Shown here one piece after another: positions 45,632-56,488 of a DNA stretch of 64,000 nucleotides (positions within the stretch are counted from its first letter, which is position 1; each line of letters starts with the position of its first letter). A program made the translations under genes and the position numbers. The stretch lies in assembly GCA_951813015.1 (NCBI GenBank), contig CATOTG010000007.1:186001-250000 (forward strand). Reading direction: 5' to 3'. This stretch comes from an uncultured Thermoanaerobaculia bacterium (lineage in GTDB: Bacteria > Acidobacteriota > Thermoanaerobaculia > Multivoradales > Multivoraceae). The notes beneath the pieces were generated by a model. It saw only the letters and a list, made by a program, of their open reading frames with translations, had not been told where the DNA came from and searched no databases.

Positions 45632-47882
45632 GCTGCAGCAGGTAGTTGAACTTGACGATCACCTGGCGGCCCAGCGGCTCGCGGCGGCTGATCATCGGCG
45701 CGGTCCAGTTCTCGTTGTAGACGATGAACAGATCCGACCCGGGCCGGTAGATCCAGTGGAACCGGGCATTCACGCCGAGGGCTCCGTCGGCGGCGTTGTA
45801 CTGAGCCAGGAGGTTCAGTCGGAGGTTCGGCGTCCAGGCAACGTTGATCCGTTGCTGGAACTGGTCGAAGCTGAAGCCACCGGAAGGGAGATCCACCTCC
45901 GTGTAAATCCAGCCCGACTGCGTCTGAAGGCGCCGGGACAGCCGGAACGTCACGCTGTTTTGGGTGGTGAACCAGTCGCCGTCGAAGAAGCCGCCGCCGA
46001 AGGTCAGGTTGTCGTACCAGAAGGCCCGCTTGCCGCTGGTCGAGAACCCGCCGGCGTAGCCCTGGTTCTCGTACAGCCCTACAGGCGCCACGACGCCGGG
46101 TGAGATCTCGAACGGCTCGAACAACTGCTCCTTGGTCCACCGCGGGCCAAACCACAGGAACTCGCCGCTCTCGGTCGCGAATCCGAGCGGGGAGAGGGAG
46201 ACGCTCTCGCTCTCCAGTCGGCCGTCGCTGCTCCGTTCGAAGCGCTGGACGCCGAGGTCGGACCACCAGCTCCGCAGCCCCCACTTCTCGATCCGCGGAC
46301 GCCATTCAAGGCGCGGGTAGAACATCCGGAAGTCGGGTCGCAGCAGGAAGCCGACGGCCGGGTCGAAGTCCGGCTGGACCTCGACGTAATCGGCGGAGGC
46401 TGTGAACTCGGGCCCCTGGTAGGCGAATCCCGCGCCCAGCGTCTCGTTGCCCTCCTCCTCTGCGATACCGAGTCCCAGGTCGCTCTCGGCCCAGAAGCCC
46501 GAGAACTCGGTGCGTTGCGTCGGTTTCCAATCGAAATCGAGACCGTAGAGCCGTTCGCCTGCAAGCCCCTCGCGGTCCCGCATCGTGAAGATGCCGCCGA
46601 CCGTTGACCGCTCGCCGAGGTTCCTGGTCACCCGGGCCACGCCGTAGGTGGCGGCCGGCACAGCCGCTTCGCCGTCCGCCCCCGGCCCAAGACCGGCGGC
46701 GCCGATTCCGAGCACGCCGATGTTCCAGCCCCCTGCCCTCCCGGTGAGCCGGGCGCCGTAGTCGATCGGCACGGTGCGCCCGTCCTCGAGCCCGATCCGG
46801 CGAGAAAAGAATGGTTTCATCAGCACCTGGCCCCAGCCCACGCGGGGCCTGGGCCCGAAGTCGAAGACGCCGGCATTCTCGAGGAAGAAGTCCCGCTTCT
46901 CGGGGAAGAACAGCGAAAACCGGGTCAGGTTGACCTGCTGCTCGTCGACCTCCACTTCGGCGAAGTCCGTGTTGTAGGTCAGATCGAGAACCAGCGAGCG
47001 GGTCAGCCCCCACTTCAGATCGAGCCCGCCGTCCAACTCTTCACTGCTGTCTCCACGGACCCGGTCTTCGTTGCGGCCGCCGACAGCGTAGGGCTTCAGA
47101 TCGAGTTGACGCGAGGGCCGCAGGCCCCGCAGACCCGTCAACGTCCCGGCCAGCGACACGCGGTAGACCGCAATCTGTCCAGACTGCGACAGGTCGCTGT
47201 TGATGCTGGCTTCGAGCGGCAAGGACGCCCAGTGCGTCTCCTCGTTGCGTCGCCGGATCATTCGCTGGACGTTCAGCCCCCACTCCTCGCCCACGGGATC
47301 GAAGCGGAGCGTCGAGACGGGAATCGCGATCTCCGCTATCCAGCCATCCGCCGTCCGGCGAGCCGCGACCTCCCACACGCCGTCCCAGGCCCAGTTCACA
47401 TCCCGCCCCTCGTCCGTGAGGAGGGCGTCGGTACGGGCCCCGTTCGGGTTGGTCACGAAGAGGTAGGCGTTCCGCCCGTCGTTGAACGTGTCGAACAGCA
47501 GCAGGATCGAGTCGTCCTGGAACAGGTCGCTGTCACGCTCCATCTCCTTCGCCACGATCCTCGCCGGCTCGCGATCGTTCGCCCGCACCCCGACGAACAG
47601 CGTGTCGGACGTGTAGACGATGGCGAACTCCGTCGACTCGCTTGACGGCGCCCCGGTGCGGGGCTGGCGCTGGGTGAAGCCGCCGGCCCACTCGGCCTGC
47701 ACCCAGGCGGAGTCGGTCAGTTCGCCGTCGAGGCGAACCGGCTGCTCGATCCCGAGGGCCGACGCCGCCGGTCGGCCCTCGCCGCCCGTGGCGGCAGACG
47801 GCGCGAGGAGCACCGGGGCCGCCAGAGCCGCGGCACAAAGCAGGGACGGCAGAAACCGCACACGCCCCGATCGCCGGTTCAC
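45627..47882 (-). CDS. DUF5916 / CBM9-like protein (paralog of 27854..30115)
   Basis: VRLDGELTDSAWVQAEW; LFQDDSILLLFDTFNDGRNAYLFVTNPNGARTD; LTRFSLFFPEKRDFFLENAGVFDFGPR. Confidence 0.88.
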   Translation of the reverse strand: MNRRSGRVRFLPSLLCAAALAAPVLLAPSAATGGEGRPAASALGIEQPVRLDGELTDSAWVQAEWAGGFTQRQPRTGAPSSESTEFAIVYTSDTLFVGVRANDREPARIVAKEMERDSDLFQDDSILLLFDTFNDGRNAYLFVTNPNGARTDALLTDEGRDVNWAWDGVWEVAARRTADGWIAEIAIPVSTLRFDPVGEEWGLNVQRMIRRRNEETHWASLPLEASINSDLSQSGQIAVYRVSLAGTLTGLRGLRPSRQLDLKPYAVGGRNEDRVRGDSSEELDGGLDLKWGLTRSLVLDLTYNTDFAEVEVDEQQVNLTRFSLFFPEKRDFFLENAGVFDFGPRPRVGWGQVLMKPFFSRRIGLEDGRTVPIDYGARLTGRAGGWNIGVLGIGAAGLGPGADGEAAVPAATYGVARVTRNLGERSTVGGIFTMRDREGLAGERLYGLDFDWKPTQRTEFSGFWAESDLGLGIAEEEGNETLGAGFAYQGPEFTASADYVEVQPDFDPAVGFLLRPDFRMFYPRLEWRPRIEKWGLRSWWSDLGVQRFERSSDGRLESESVSLSPLGFATESGEFLWFGPRWTKEQLFEPFEISPGVVAPVGLYENQGYAGGFSTSGKRAFWYDNLTFGGGFFDGDWFTTQNSVTFRLSRRLQTQSGWIYTEVDLPSGGFSFDQFQQRINVAWTPNLRLNLLAQYNAADGALGVNARFHWIYRPGSDLFIVYNENWTAPMISRREPLGRQVIVKFNYLLQR

Positions 47883-49492
47883 CTGCCGAGCCCCGGCGCG
47901 CGGTCCTCTTCCCGGCGGTCCGCCAGAGAGTCGAGGATCCTGTGCGGGTCGGCTCGCGCCACGCGGTCAGCCGCACGGGCGAGCAGGACGCCGAGCGCCA
48001 GGGCGCAGAGAATCAGCGCAAGCCCTCCGACAACGGCCATCGGCGGTCCCCAGGAAACGCCCCGAGCCAGAGACTCGAGCAGGAACGGGGTTCCGACAGC
48101 GACTCCGAAGAAGCAGAACGCCGCTCCAAACCCGCCCGGGGAGGACGGGAGCTTCATGGAATAGGGCCCGAGGTCCACCGCATACGGCCAGCGGACGGAC
48201 GAGTACGCCCCGAAGCCGTAGCCGCCGATCAGGATGCCCACGGGAAGCGCCAGCCACAAGGCGAACGTCCCCCACCCCGGCCAACCCACCCGCTGCCATG
48301 CCCAGGCCACGGCGACGCCGAAGATGAGGGCGGAAAAGAGCGTCAGGCTCTTTCCGGCGGCCGTCGCCAGGTCGACCAGGCGCACAGGCAGGAGGAACCG
48401 CTCGCCGATCGAGCGGTGCGCCGCTCCGTAGACGTTGTTGCGGAGGCCGAGCAGGAAACCGGTGATGAGGAGTGCCTGGACGATGCCCAGGAGACGGCCC
48501 GTCTGCACCAGGGGCGCCAGAAAGACACCGAGCACCAGAATGCCGCGGACCCACGTCAGCCTCATCGCCGAGTCGAACTCGATCAGGGCCAGACAAGTCG
48601 AGGGTCCAAGACGCCTCGCCCGGCGCAGAATCCGCGCGAGCGGCAGATGGACTCCCGCGACGTCGCCCCGGCGCGTCGACGGGACGTAGCTCTCCTTCCT
48701 GAGAATCCGGCACTCGACCAGCATGCAGCCGGCAGCGGCCAGGCACAACGCGACCAGCCGCGCGAGGTTCACACCGAGGTCCCGAGGCGCTTCGAAGATC
48801 GCGGCCAACAGGCCGCCCGGCAGGTAGCCGGCGGCGGTCAGTACCCGCGACTCTCGCACCTGGTCGGCGATCAGTTCGACGACCGGCTGCTCCGTCAGAT
48901 CGAGAGCCCGGTCCTTCATCACGGGCTCGACGGCGAACGCAGCCGCCAGCGCCAGGACCAGCAGTGCGGCCGTCGTCATCCAACTCGCGGCGAGGTGGTC
49001 AAGCTTCAGCAGGACGAGGGCGACGAGGCGACCGAGCAGGACGACCAGGACGATCGTCGCGAGCAAGGCAACGGCGCCACTCGAAGGGCCTGCCGTCCGG
49101 GCGACGAGGAGGTAGAGGATCGACGGGCCGAACAACGCAAGCCAGGGCCCGGTCAGCCCGGCGCCGACCCGCAGCGCGTAGAGCGTCCTGAACTGAACCG
49201 GCAATACCAGCAGCCCCCGGAAATCGAAGTGGCGGGAAATCTCGAGCCGGCCGACGATCGTCATGACCAGCCACGCCAGAACTCCCAGCGCCGCCAGGAG
49301 ATTCAGCAGGTTCCGCCGCAGCCGCTCGTCCTGCAGTTCGAGAGTCGCCGCCACGCCGGACGCCACGAGCAGGCCAACGAACAGGAAGGAACCGGCCAAT
49401 ACCAGCCGGCCGAAGCGCTCCTTCGAACCCCGCCGCCAGTTGTCGCGCAACAGGACCGGCAACAGCGCCCGGCACTCGCCCAGCATGACCAT
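47879..49492 (-). CDS. Putative ABC exporter permease-like membrane protein (paralog of 37272..38885)
   Basis: 537 aa multi-TM; RRNLLNLLAALGVLAWLVMTIVG and PLARILRRARRLGP blocks similar to the other permease; stop overlaps the next start (GTGA). Confidence 0.75.
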   Translation of the reverse strand: MVMLGECRALLPVLLRDNWRRGSKERFGRLVLAGSFLFVGLLVASGVAATLELQDERLRRNLLNLLAALGVLAWLVMTIVGRLEISRHFDFRGLLVLPVQFRTLYALRVGAGLTGPWLALFGPSILYLLVARTAGPSSGAVALLATIVLVVLLGRLVALVLLKLDHLAASWMTTAALLVLALAAAFAVEPVMKDRALDLTEQPVVELIADQVRESRVLTAAGYLPGGLLAAIFEAPRDLGVNLARLVALCLAAAGCMLVECRILRKESYVPSTRRGDVAGVHLPLARILRRARRLGPSTCLALIEFDSAMRLTWVRGILVLGVFLAPLVQTGRLLGIVQALLITGFLLGLRNNVYGAAHRSIGERFLLPVRLVDLATAAGKSLTLFSALIFGVAVAWAWQRVGWPGWGTFALWLALPVGILIGGYGFGAYSSVRWPYAVDLGPYSMKLPSSPGGFGAAFCFFGVAVGTPFLLESLARGVSWGPPMAVVGGLALILCALALGVLLARAADRVARADPHRILDSLADRREEDRAPGLGR

Positions 49493-49681
49493 CGGGCGAT
49501 CTTAGCCGCGCCCGACCGAACCCCCGGCCGGCTGTCAAGGACGTTTTCCACGCCGGCCACCTGACCGTCGGCAAGCCGCCTCCGACCGCCGGGCGCGATA
49601 CGCTGGAGCGTCCAAGACCGGCAACGAGGGCGGCGCCCGGCGAAGACGCCGCCGGCGCCGATGAACCGCAGGAGACATACC

Positions 49682-50719
49682 ATGTCCGCACGCATGTTGT
49701 TGATCGCCCTGGGCTGCGCCGGCGCGGCCGGAATCCTCGGCGCCGCCGGCGACAACAAGACCTCCGACACGATGGCCTCGGCCGCGAACAACCTGCTCGC
49801 GTCGCTCGACGCCGACCAGCGCGCAACCCTGATGCTCGATTTCGACGATGCCGAGAGGGTCGACTGGCACTTCATTCCCAAGGAGCGCAAGGGACTGTCG
49901 ATGCTCGACATGAGCCCGGACCAGCACCACCTGCTCCACGCCCTGCTCAGCGCCTCGCTAAGCCGAACGGGATACGGCAAGACGACGACCGTGATGAGTC
50001 TGGAGACCGTGCTCCGCAGGATCGAAGAAGCGGCGGGAGCAAACCCCTTCACGGCGATGCGCGACCCGCTCCGCTACCACGTGACGTTCTTCGGCGAACC
50101 GAGCGAAGGCGGCGATTGGGGGTGGAGCTTCGAGGGACACCACGTGTCGCTCAACTTCACCGTCGTCGCCGGCGAGGCGACGGCGTCCACGCCCCTCTTC
50201 CTGGGCGCCAACCCGCACCGTGTGCCGAGCGGGCCGCGCGAAGGCCTGCGAGCCCTCGGGCGCGAGGAGGACCTCGCCCGGGCGTTGCTCGAGTCTCTGG
50301 ACGAAGAGCAGCGCAAGAAGGCCGTCATCGGCGACGAGGCGCCGCGCGACATCTTCAGCTCAAACCAGCCGCGGCTCGAGCGCCAGGCGCCCGCGGGCGT
50401 GCCGGCAGGCGCGCTCAACCCCGAGCAACGGCAGCTGCTCGACGCCCTGATCGAGGAGTACGCCGGCAACGTGCCGCCCGACCTCGCCCACAGGCGTCGC
50501 GCCCAGGTCAAGGCGGCCGGCAACGCGATTCACTTCGCCTGGATGGGCCCCGCCGAGGTCGGCGCTCCGCACTACTACCGCGTCCAGGCGCCGCACTTCG
50601 TCATCGAGTACGACAACGTTCAGAACGCCGCCAACCACAGCCACACGGTCTGGCGGGACTTCGACGGCGATTTCGGTCGCGACCTCCTGGCCGAGCACCA
50701 CCGCGAATACGAGCACTGA
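49682..50719 (+). CDS. DUF3500 domain-containing protein
   Basis: RVDWHFIPKERKGLSMLDMSPDQHHLLHALLSASLSRTGYGK; WGWSFEGHHVSLNFTVV; HFVIEYDNVQNAANHSHTVWRDFDGDFG. Confidence 0.88.
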   Translation: MSARMLLIALGCAGAAGILGAAGDNKTSDTMASAANNLLASLDADQRATLMLDFDDAERVDWHFIPKERKGLSMLDMSPDQHHLLHALLSASLSRTGYGKTTTVMSLETVLRRIEEAAGANPFTAMRDPLRYHVTFFGEPSEGGDWGWSFEGHHVSLNFTVVAGEATASTPLFLGANPHRVPSGPREGLRALGREEDLARALLESLDEEQRKKAVIGDEAPRDIFSSNQPRLERQAPAGVPAGALNPEQRQLLDALIEEYAGNVPPDLAHRRRAQVKAAGNAIHFAWMGPAEVGAPHYYRVQAPHFVIEYDNVQNAANHSHTVWRDFDGDFGRDLLAEHHREYEH

Positions 50720-50912
50720 CGAGACGGCTGCGGAACCGGCGCTTCCGTCGCCAGGGTTGCGCCTTCGCCGCTCGAAGTAGTGGATGCCCCGGACGCGCTG
50801 TTCACGACCGACGGTTCGAACCTTGGACCGCGCCTCTCGTGAGAGCCGCGTGCTGCTGAACCGGCACTTGCGTTGCTAGGGTTGCGCCCCCAAACAACGC
50901 AGGAGGCGCCCA

Positions 50913-51935
50913 ATGTCCGCACCCAAGCCCGGCACGGCCGGGTGGCTTGCCCAGGTCCAGGAAGAAACCGTCGACCCATCCCGCCGGATCGTTGATCCGC
51001 ACCACCATCTCTGGCGGCGGCCCACCGGCGACTATCTGCTCGACGATCTCCGGGGCGACACGGAAGCGGTCGGCGCCGACAAGGAGAGTCACAACGTCGA
51101 GAAGACCGTCTTCGTGGAGTGCCGCGCCTGCTACCGCGAGGGCGGTCCGGAGCACCTGCGCTGCATCGGCGAGACGGAGTTCGTGGCCGAGGTCGCGGCC
51201 GCCTCGGCCGAGGGCGACGGAGCCACCATTGCCGGCATCGTGAGCCACGCCAATCTCACTCTGGGCGACGAGGTCGCGGAAGTCCTCGACGCGCACGAAG
51301 AGGCCGGCGCCTCGCTGTTCCGGGGCATCCGCCACGCCGGCGCGCGCGACCCGCATCCCGAACACTTGCGCATCGCGGGTCGGGCGCCCGAAGGCCTCTA
51401 CGCCCGCGACGACTTCCGCCGCGGAATGAAGGTGCTGGGCGAGCGCGGCCTGACCTTCGACACCTGGCACTACCACCACCAGAACCGCGACTTCGCGGCA
51501 CTGGCGCGCGCCGTGCCGGAGACGACGATGGTCCTCGACCACTTCGGCACCCCACTGGGCGTCGGTCCCTACGCCGACAGGCGCGAGGAGATCTTCAAGG
51601 CCTGGAAGCAGGACATTGCCGAGATCGCGGAATGCCCCAACGTGGTCGCGAAGATCGGCGGCCTGGCGATGCCCGACAACGGCTTCGGCTGGAGCGAGCG
51701 CGCCACCCCAGCGACTTCGGACGAACTCGTCGCCGCCCAACGCCGCTACTACCTGCACACGATCAAGTGCTTCGGCCCGGAGCGGTGCATGTTCGAGAGC
51801 AACTTCCCCGTCGACAAGCTCTCGATCCCGTACCACGCCCTCTACAACGCTCTCAAGAAGATTGCCGCCGAGTTCTCCGACGACGAGCAGGACGCGATGT
51901 TCTGCCGCACCGCGGAGCGCGTCTACTCCTTGTGA
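50913..51935 (+). CDS. Amidohydrolase family protein
   Basis: RRIVDPHHHLWRRP; FDTWHYHHQNRDF; VLDHFGTPLG; CMFESNFPVDK. Confidence 0.88.
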   Translation: MSAPKPGTAGWLAQVQEETVDPSRRIVDPHHHLWRRPTGDYLLDDLRGDTEAVGADKESHNVEKTVFVECRACYREGGPEHLRCIGETEFVAEVAAASAEGDGATIAGIVSHANLTLGDEVAEVLDAHEEAGASLFRGIRHAGARDPHPEHLRIAGRAPEGLYARDDFRRGMKVLGERGLTFDTWHYHHQNRDFAALARAVPETTMVLDHFGTPLGVGPYADRREEIFKAWKQDIAEIAECPNVVAKIGGLAMPDNGFGWSERATPATSDELVAAQRRYYLHTIKCFGPERCMFESNFPVDKLSIPYHALYNALKKIAAEFSDDEQDAMFCRTAERVYSL

Positions 51936-52089
51936 CGTTGCGGCTTCAGGCTGCCGTCTGCGGCCTGCTTGCCGCGGCGTCAGTCGGGAGTCAGGTCCAG
52001 GAGCCGGCGCCCGCCCGGCCAGAACGCCACGCAGACGCCCTCCAGCCTGGGCGAGCGCCACAGGACCGACACGCCGACGCGCTTCCGAC

Positions 52090-53364
52090 CTAGTTCGCCG
52101 CGCTCTCTTCCGTGTGCCGCCGCAGCTCGGCACGGCCGACGACGAGGTGATGGACCTCGTCCGGGCCGTCCGCGATGCGGAGCGTACGCTGGCCGGTGTA
52201 CATGTCGGCGAGCGGCGTCCACTGGGAGACGCCGGTGGCGCCGTGCATCTGGATCGCCTGGTCGATGATCTGGCAGGTGCGCTCGGGGACCATCGCCTTG
52301 ACGGCATGGACCCACACCCGCGCTTCGCGGTTGCCGAGCACGTCCATCGCCTTGGCGGCGCGCAGGACCATGAGACGCATCGCCTCGATGTCGATGCGGG
52401 CGCGCGACACGACCTCGATGTTCTTGCCGAGCTGGATGATCGGCCGGCCGAAGGCCTCGCGGGACATGCCGCGCTCGACCATCAGGTCGAGCGCCCTCTC
52501 GGCCTGACCCACCGACCGCATGCAGTGGTGGATGCGGCCCGGACCCAGGCGGAGCTGGGAGATCTCGAAACCGCGGCCCTCGCCCAGCAGGATGTTCTCC
52601 TTCGGCACGCGGACGTTGTCCAGCTTGATGTGCATGTGGCCGTGCGGCGCGTGGTCGTGCCCGAAGACCTTCATCGGACCGAGGACGTTCACGCCCGCGG
52701 TGTCCATCGGCACCAGGATCTGGGACTGCTGCCGGTGGGCCGGCCCGCCCGGACTCGTCTTGACCATGCAGATCATGATCTTGCAGCGCGGGTCGCCGGC
52801 GCCGGAGATGTAGTACTTCTCGCCTTCGATCACCCACTCGTCGCCGTCCAGCGTGGCGCGGGTGCCGATGTTCTTCGCGTCGGACGAAGCCAGGTTCGGC
52901 TCGGTCATGCCGAAGCAGGAGCGGATCTCGCCGTTCAGCAGCGGAACCAGCCACTTCTCCTTCTGCTCCTCCGTGCCGACGCGCTCCAGCACCTCCATGT
53001 TGCCGGTGTCCGGCGCGCTGCAGTTCATGCACTGCGAGGCGAGCGGGTTCTTGCCCAGTTCCTGGGCGATGTAGGCATAGTCGAGGTTCTTCAGCCCCTC
53101 GCCTGTTTCCGCGTCCGGCAGGAAGAAGTTCCAGAGGCCCATCTCCCTGGCCTTCGCCTTGGCGCCGTCGAGCAGCTCCAACTGCCCCTCGCCGTAGCTC
53201 CAGCGCTCTTCCCGGCCTTCGCCGCGCCGGTAGTACTCCTCGGTGATCGGCTCGACGTAGTCGGCCATGAAGTTCTTGACCTTGGTCAGCAGCGGCTTCG
53301 CCGCCTCGGACATCGAAAGGTCGTACAACTCGGCGTCGATGCCGAACGGGTCCAGATCGGGCAT
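52090..53364 (-). CDS. Acyl-CoA dehydrogenase family protein
   Basis: SCFGMTEPNLASSDAKNIGTRATLDGDEWVIEGEKYYISGAGDPRCK; FEISQLRLGPGRIHHCMRSVGQAERALDLM; QIDQAIQMHGATGVSQWTPLADMYTGQRTLRIADGPDEVH-type end. Confidence 0.93.
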   Translation of the reverse strand: MPDLDPFGIDAELYDLSMSEAAKPLLTKVKNFMADYVEPITEEYYRRGEGREERWSYGEGQLELLDGAKAKAREMGLWNFFLPDAETGEGLKNLDYAYIAQELGKNPLASQCMNCSAPDTGNMEVLERVGTEEQKEKWLVPLLNGEIRSCFGMTEPNLASSDAKNIGTRATLDGDEWVIEGEKYYISGAGDPRCKIMICMVKTSPGGPAHRQQSQILVPMDTAGVNVLGPMKVFGHDHAPHGHMHIKLDNVRVPKENILLGEGRGFEISQLRLGPGRIHHCMRSVGQAERALDLMVERGMSREAFGRPIIQLGKNIEVVSRARIDIEAMRLMVLRAAKAMDVLGNREARVWVHAVKAMVPERTCQIIDQAIQMHGATGVSQWTPLADMYTGQRTLRIADGPDEVHHLVVGRAELRRHTEESAAN

Positions 53365-53692
53365 GGCTCGCTTGCTCCTTCTCCCGGAAAACCAGGGCGC
53401 TGTGATTCGAGGCCGCGAAGCTATCGCAGCCGGCCGGCGGACGCCACACTCCCGGCGACGCGGGCGTCATTCTGGCAGCCGGTGGTTCAAGAACCGGAAT
53501 CGGGAAACCGAATCCCGGATCCAGCGATTCGCAGAAATGCCTCCAAGACAGTGACTTGACGATCCGGGCGCGGGCGTCATATTCGGCGCCCGAATTGCGG
53601 GAAATCCGCGCAACAACAACACCAATCGGCCCGACCGGGTGCTTGTCGGACTCCGGTCAGCAGGGTTGGCATCCTCCTTGCTCGGTCATCTC

Positions 53693-56449
53693 ATGCCCCG
53701 CAAGCAGGAGGGACATACCGCAGTGTCACATCGTCAAGACAACCCCAGAGGAACCCGACCCGGCCTGAGCCGAAGCGCGATCCCCGGTCTGTGCGCCGCG
53801 CTGGCGCTTGCATTCCTTGCCGCCCCGACGGCCGCTCAACTCACCGGCCGGCTGGCCGGGCAAGTCATGGACGCCGAGGGCGCGCCGCTTCCCGGCGTCT
53901 CGGTTACCGTCAACTCGCCCAACCTGATGGGCTCACGGACCGACTTCGCGGACGAGGACGGCGGCTTCAGCTTCCCCAGTCTGCCGCCGGGCGTCTACAC
54001 GATCGACGCCGCACTGGACGGCTTCATTCCACAGCAGCGGAGTGAGGTCGAGGTTCGACTCAACCGGGCCACGGAGATCCACATCTCCATGCCCGTGGGC
54101 GAGTTCGGCGAGGAGGTCATGGTCGTCGCCGAGACCCCGGTTGTCGATCCGGAACAGGTGTCGACGTCACAGACGTTCGGTGTCGAGTATCTGAAGAAGG
54201 CCTCCATCGGTTCCGGGAACCGGAGCTACCAGAGTGTGCTGACCGACGTCGGCGGCGTGGCGGGCGGCTCGAACCCGAACGTGTTCGGCTCCACTCTGGG
54301 CGAGAACTCCTTCCTCGTCGACGGCGTGAACACGACCGATCCGGTCACCGCGACCTGGAACATCAACATGAACTTCGACACGATCCAGGAGATCAGCTTC
54401 GAGACCAGCGGTTTCGAGGCTCGCTACGGAAACGCGACCGGCGGCGTGGTCAACGTCGCCACGAAGTCCGGCGGCAACGCCTTCTCGGGAAGTCTGGACG
54501 TGCGCTACCGGGACTCCGACTTCAACACCAACGGCGAGCACTTCGACGCGGATGAGAACGTCGTCGAGTTCCAGGAGACCTCCGCCACGCTCGGCGGTCC
54601 GATCCGGCGCGACGAACTCTGGTTCTTCGTCGCGGCCAACCCGGTGCGGTCGAAGCGCACGCCTACCGAATCACCGACCACCCGGGATTTCGAGGGCACG
54701 AACCTCAACGGCAAGCTGACCTGGCAGGTGAATCCGGAGTGGCAGCTCAGCGGCCGCTACATCGGCGAGGAAACGACCATCGCCAACGCCAACGCCTCTC
54801 GCTCCGTGGCCCTGGAAGCAGCGCGCTTCCAGGAGCAGCCGAAGACGATTCTCGGACTGGACGCGCTCGGCCTGTTGACCACGGACCTGCAGTGGCACAT
54901 CAAGGTCGCGGCGGTGCGCGGCGAGTTGAACTCGTTCCCACAGAGCCGCGACTTCGACACGATCGGTCACGTCGACACCTTCGGCGACGGCTCGAGTTCG
55001 GTGAACTACACGAACCAGCAGTTCTCGACCCGGGACCGGGACGACCTGACGACCAACCTCACCTGGTTCACTGACGGAGCGGCGGGAGACCACGAAGTCA
55101 ATGTCGGCGTCGAATACGCCAGCAACTTCTTCGCCAGTCAGAACAACACGACCGGCGGCGGGTACTCGTTCGGCGACCGTTTCGGTGCTCCCTACACCCT
55201 TCTCTTCTCGCCCATCGAGTCGCCGGCCGAGAACGACGGCAGGCAGCTCACCGCGCACATCCAGGACACCTGGCGCGTCCTGCCGAACCTGACGCTCAAG
55301 CTCGGTGTGCGCCACGACCAGGTCGCGTTCGAGAACGACATCGGCGAAGAAGTGGCCGACCTGTCCAAGCTACAGCCGCGACTCGGGATCGCCTGGGATA
55401 TCGGCAGCGAAGCCAGAACAGTGGCGCGCGCGAACTGGGGCCGCTTCATGCACCCGAACGCGCTCACCCTGCCCAGCTTCGCCAGGGTCAACCAGTTCCC
55501 GACCATCCGCTGGATCTCCTGTTCGACGTTCCAGCCCGACCTCGGCGCGGCCTGCCGCGACGCCTACCCCGGCGAACGAACGGTCGGCGGCCTGACCGTC
55601 TCGAACTGGGTTGCCGATCCAGACGGCTTCGATCCGAATGGCTGGTTCTTCAACAGAGTGTTCTCGAGCACGCCGAGCACGATCTCGCCGGACCTCGAGC
55701 CCACCTACGCCGACCAGTGGAGCGTCGGTGTCGAGCGGGAAATCTTCCGCCGCACCTCGATCGGCCTGACGTACATCAACAAGGAAACGCTCGACATCTT
55801 CGAAGACACCTGCAACGGCAACCTGCCGACGCCGGCCGCCGGCGCCGATTGCGACTTCTACGTGATGGCGAACCTGCCGGGGCTGGCTCGCGACTACAGC
55901 GGCTTCGTCCTTGACTTCGAATCCAGGTTCGCGGACTGGTTCCACATTCTGGCCTCGTACACGAACTCGGAATCCGAGGGCAACGTCGCGTACACCCAGA
56001 ACTCCGGCGTTGCCTTCGACTTCTATCCGGACCACTTCCAGAACACATACGGCTATCTCGGAGACCACCGCAGGCACCGGGTCAAGATCAACGGCTACGT
56101 CGATCTGCCGCTCGACTTCACGCTTGGTTTCGAGGGCTTCTGGTCGTCCGCGGGCGTCTACGCGGCGACGGAGGCGTCCGAGGAGTACGGGCGCATCTTC
56201 ACGGAACGGCGCGGCAGCAGAGAGGCGAACGATCGCTACGGCATCGACGTGCAGCTATCGAAGGGCTTCACCTTCGGGCGCGACCTGCGCTTTGAGGTGA
56301 TCGGGGCCGTGTTGAACGTCCTGGACCAGGAACAGGTGACCACGGTCTGCGCCCGGGTCGAGGGTTGCGCAGGCGGCCTGGACCTGGATGCGGCCTCGGC
56401 CTACGTGCAGCCGCGCCGATTCGAAGCCGGAATCCGCTTCGAGTTCTAG
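53693..56449 (+). CDS. TonB-dependent receptor with carboxypeptidase-regulatory-like domain
   Basis: LAGQVMDAEGAPLPGVSVTVNSPN; DGFSFPSLPPGVYTI-type domain; plug and barrel motifs; C-terminal GIRFEF. Confidence 0.85.
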   Translation: MPRKQEGHTAVSHRQDNPRGTRPGLSRSAIPGLCAALALAFLAAPTAAQLTGRLAGQVMDAEGAPLPGVSVTVNSPNLMGSRTDFADEDGGFSFPSLPPGVYTIDAALDGFIPQQRSEVEVRLNRATEIHISMPVGEFGEEVMVVAETPVVDPEQVSTSQTFGVEYLKKASIGSGNRSYQSVLTDVGGVAGGSNPNVFGSTLGENSFLVDGVNTTDPVTATWNINMNFDTIQEISFETSGFEARYGNATGGVVNVATKSGGNAFSGSLDVRYRDSDFNTNGEHFDADENVVEFQETSATLGGPIRRDELWFFVAANPVRSKRTPTESPTTRDFEGTNLNGKLTWQVNPEWQLSGRYIGEETTIANANASRSVALEAARFQEQPKTILGLDALGLLTTDLQWHIKVAAVRGELNSFPQSRDFDTIGHVDTFGDGSSSVNYTNQQFSTRDRDDLTTNLTWFTDGAAGDHEVNVGVEYASNFFASQNNTTGGGYSFGDRFGAPYTLLFSPIESPAENDGRQLTAHIQDTWRVLPNLTLKLGVRHDQVAFENDIGEEVADLSKLQPRLGIAWDIGSEARTVARANWGRFMHPNALTLPSFARVNQFPTIRWISCSTFQPDLGAACRDAYPGERTVGGLTVSNWVADPDGFDPNGWFFNRVFSSTPSTISPDLEPTYADQWSVGVEREIFRRTSIGLTYINKETLDIFEDTCNGNLPTPAAGADCDFYVMANLPGLARDYSGFVLDFESRFADWFHILASYTNSESEGNVAYTQNSGVAFDFYPDHFQNTYGYLGDHRRHRVKINGYVDLPLDFTLGFEGFWSSAGVYAATEASEEYGRIFTERRGSREANDRYGIDVQLSKGFTFGRDLRFEVIGAVLNVLDQEQVTTVCARVEGCAGGLDLDAASAYVQPRRFEAGIRFEF

Positions 56450-56488
56450 CGCCGGTCTGCCGTCGGACGGCCAATCAGACGGCCAACG

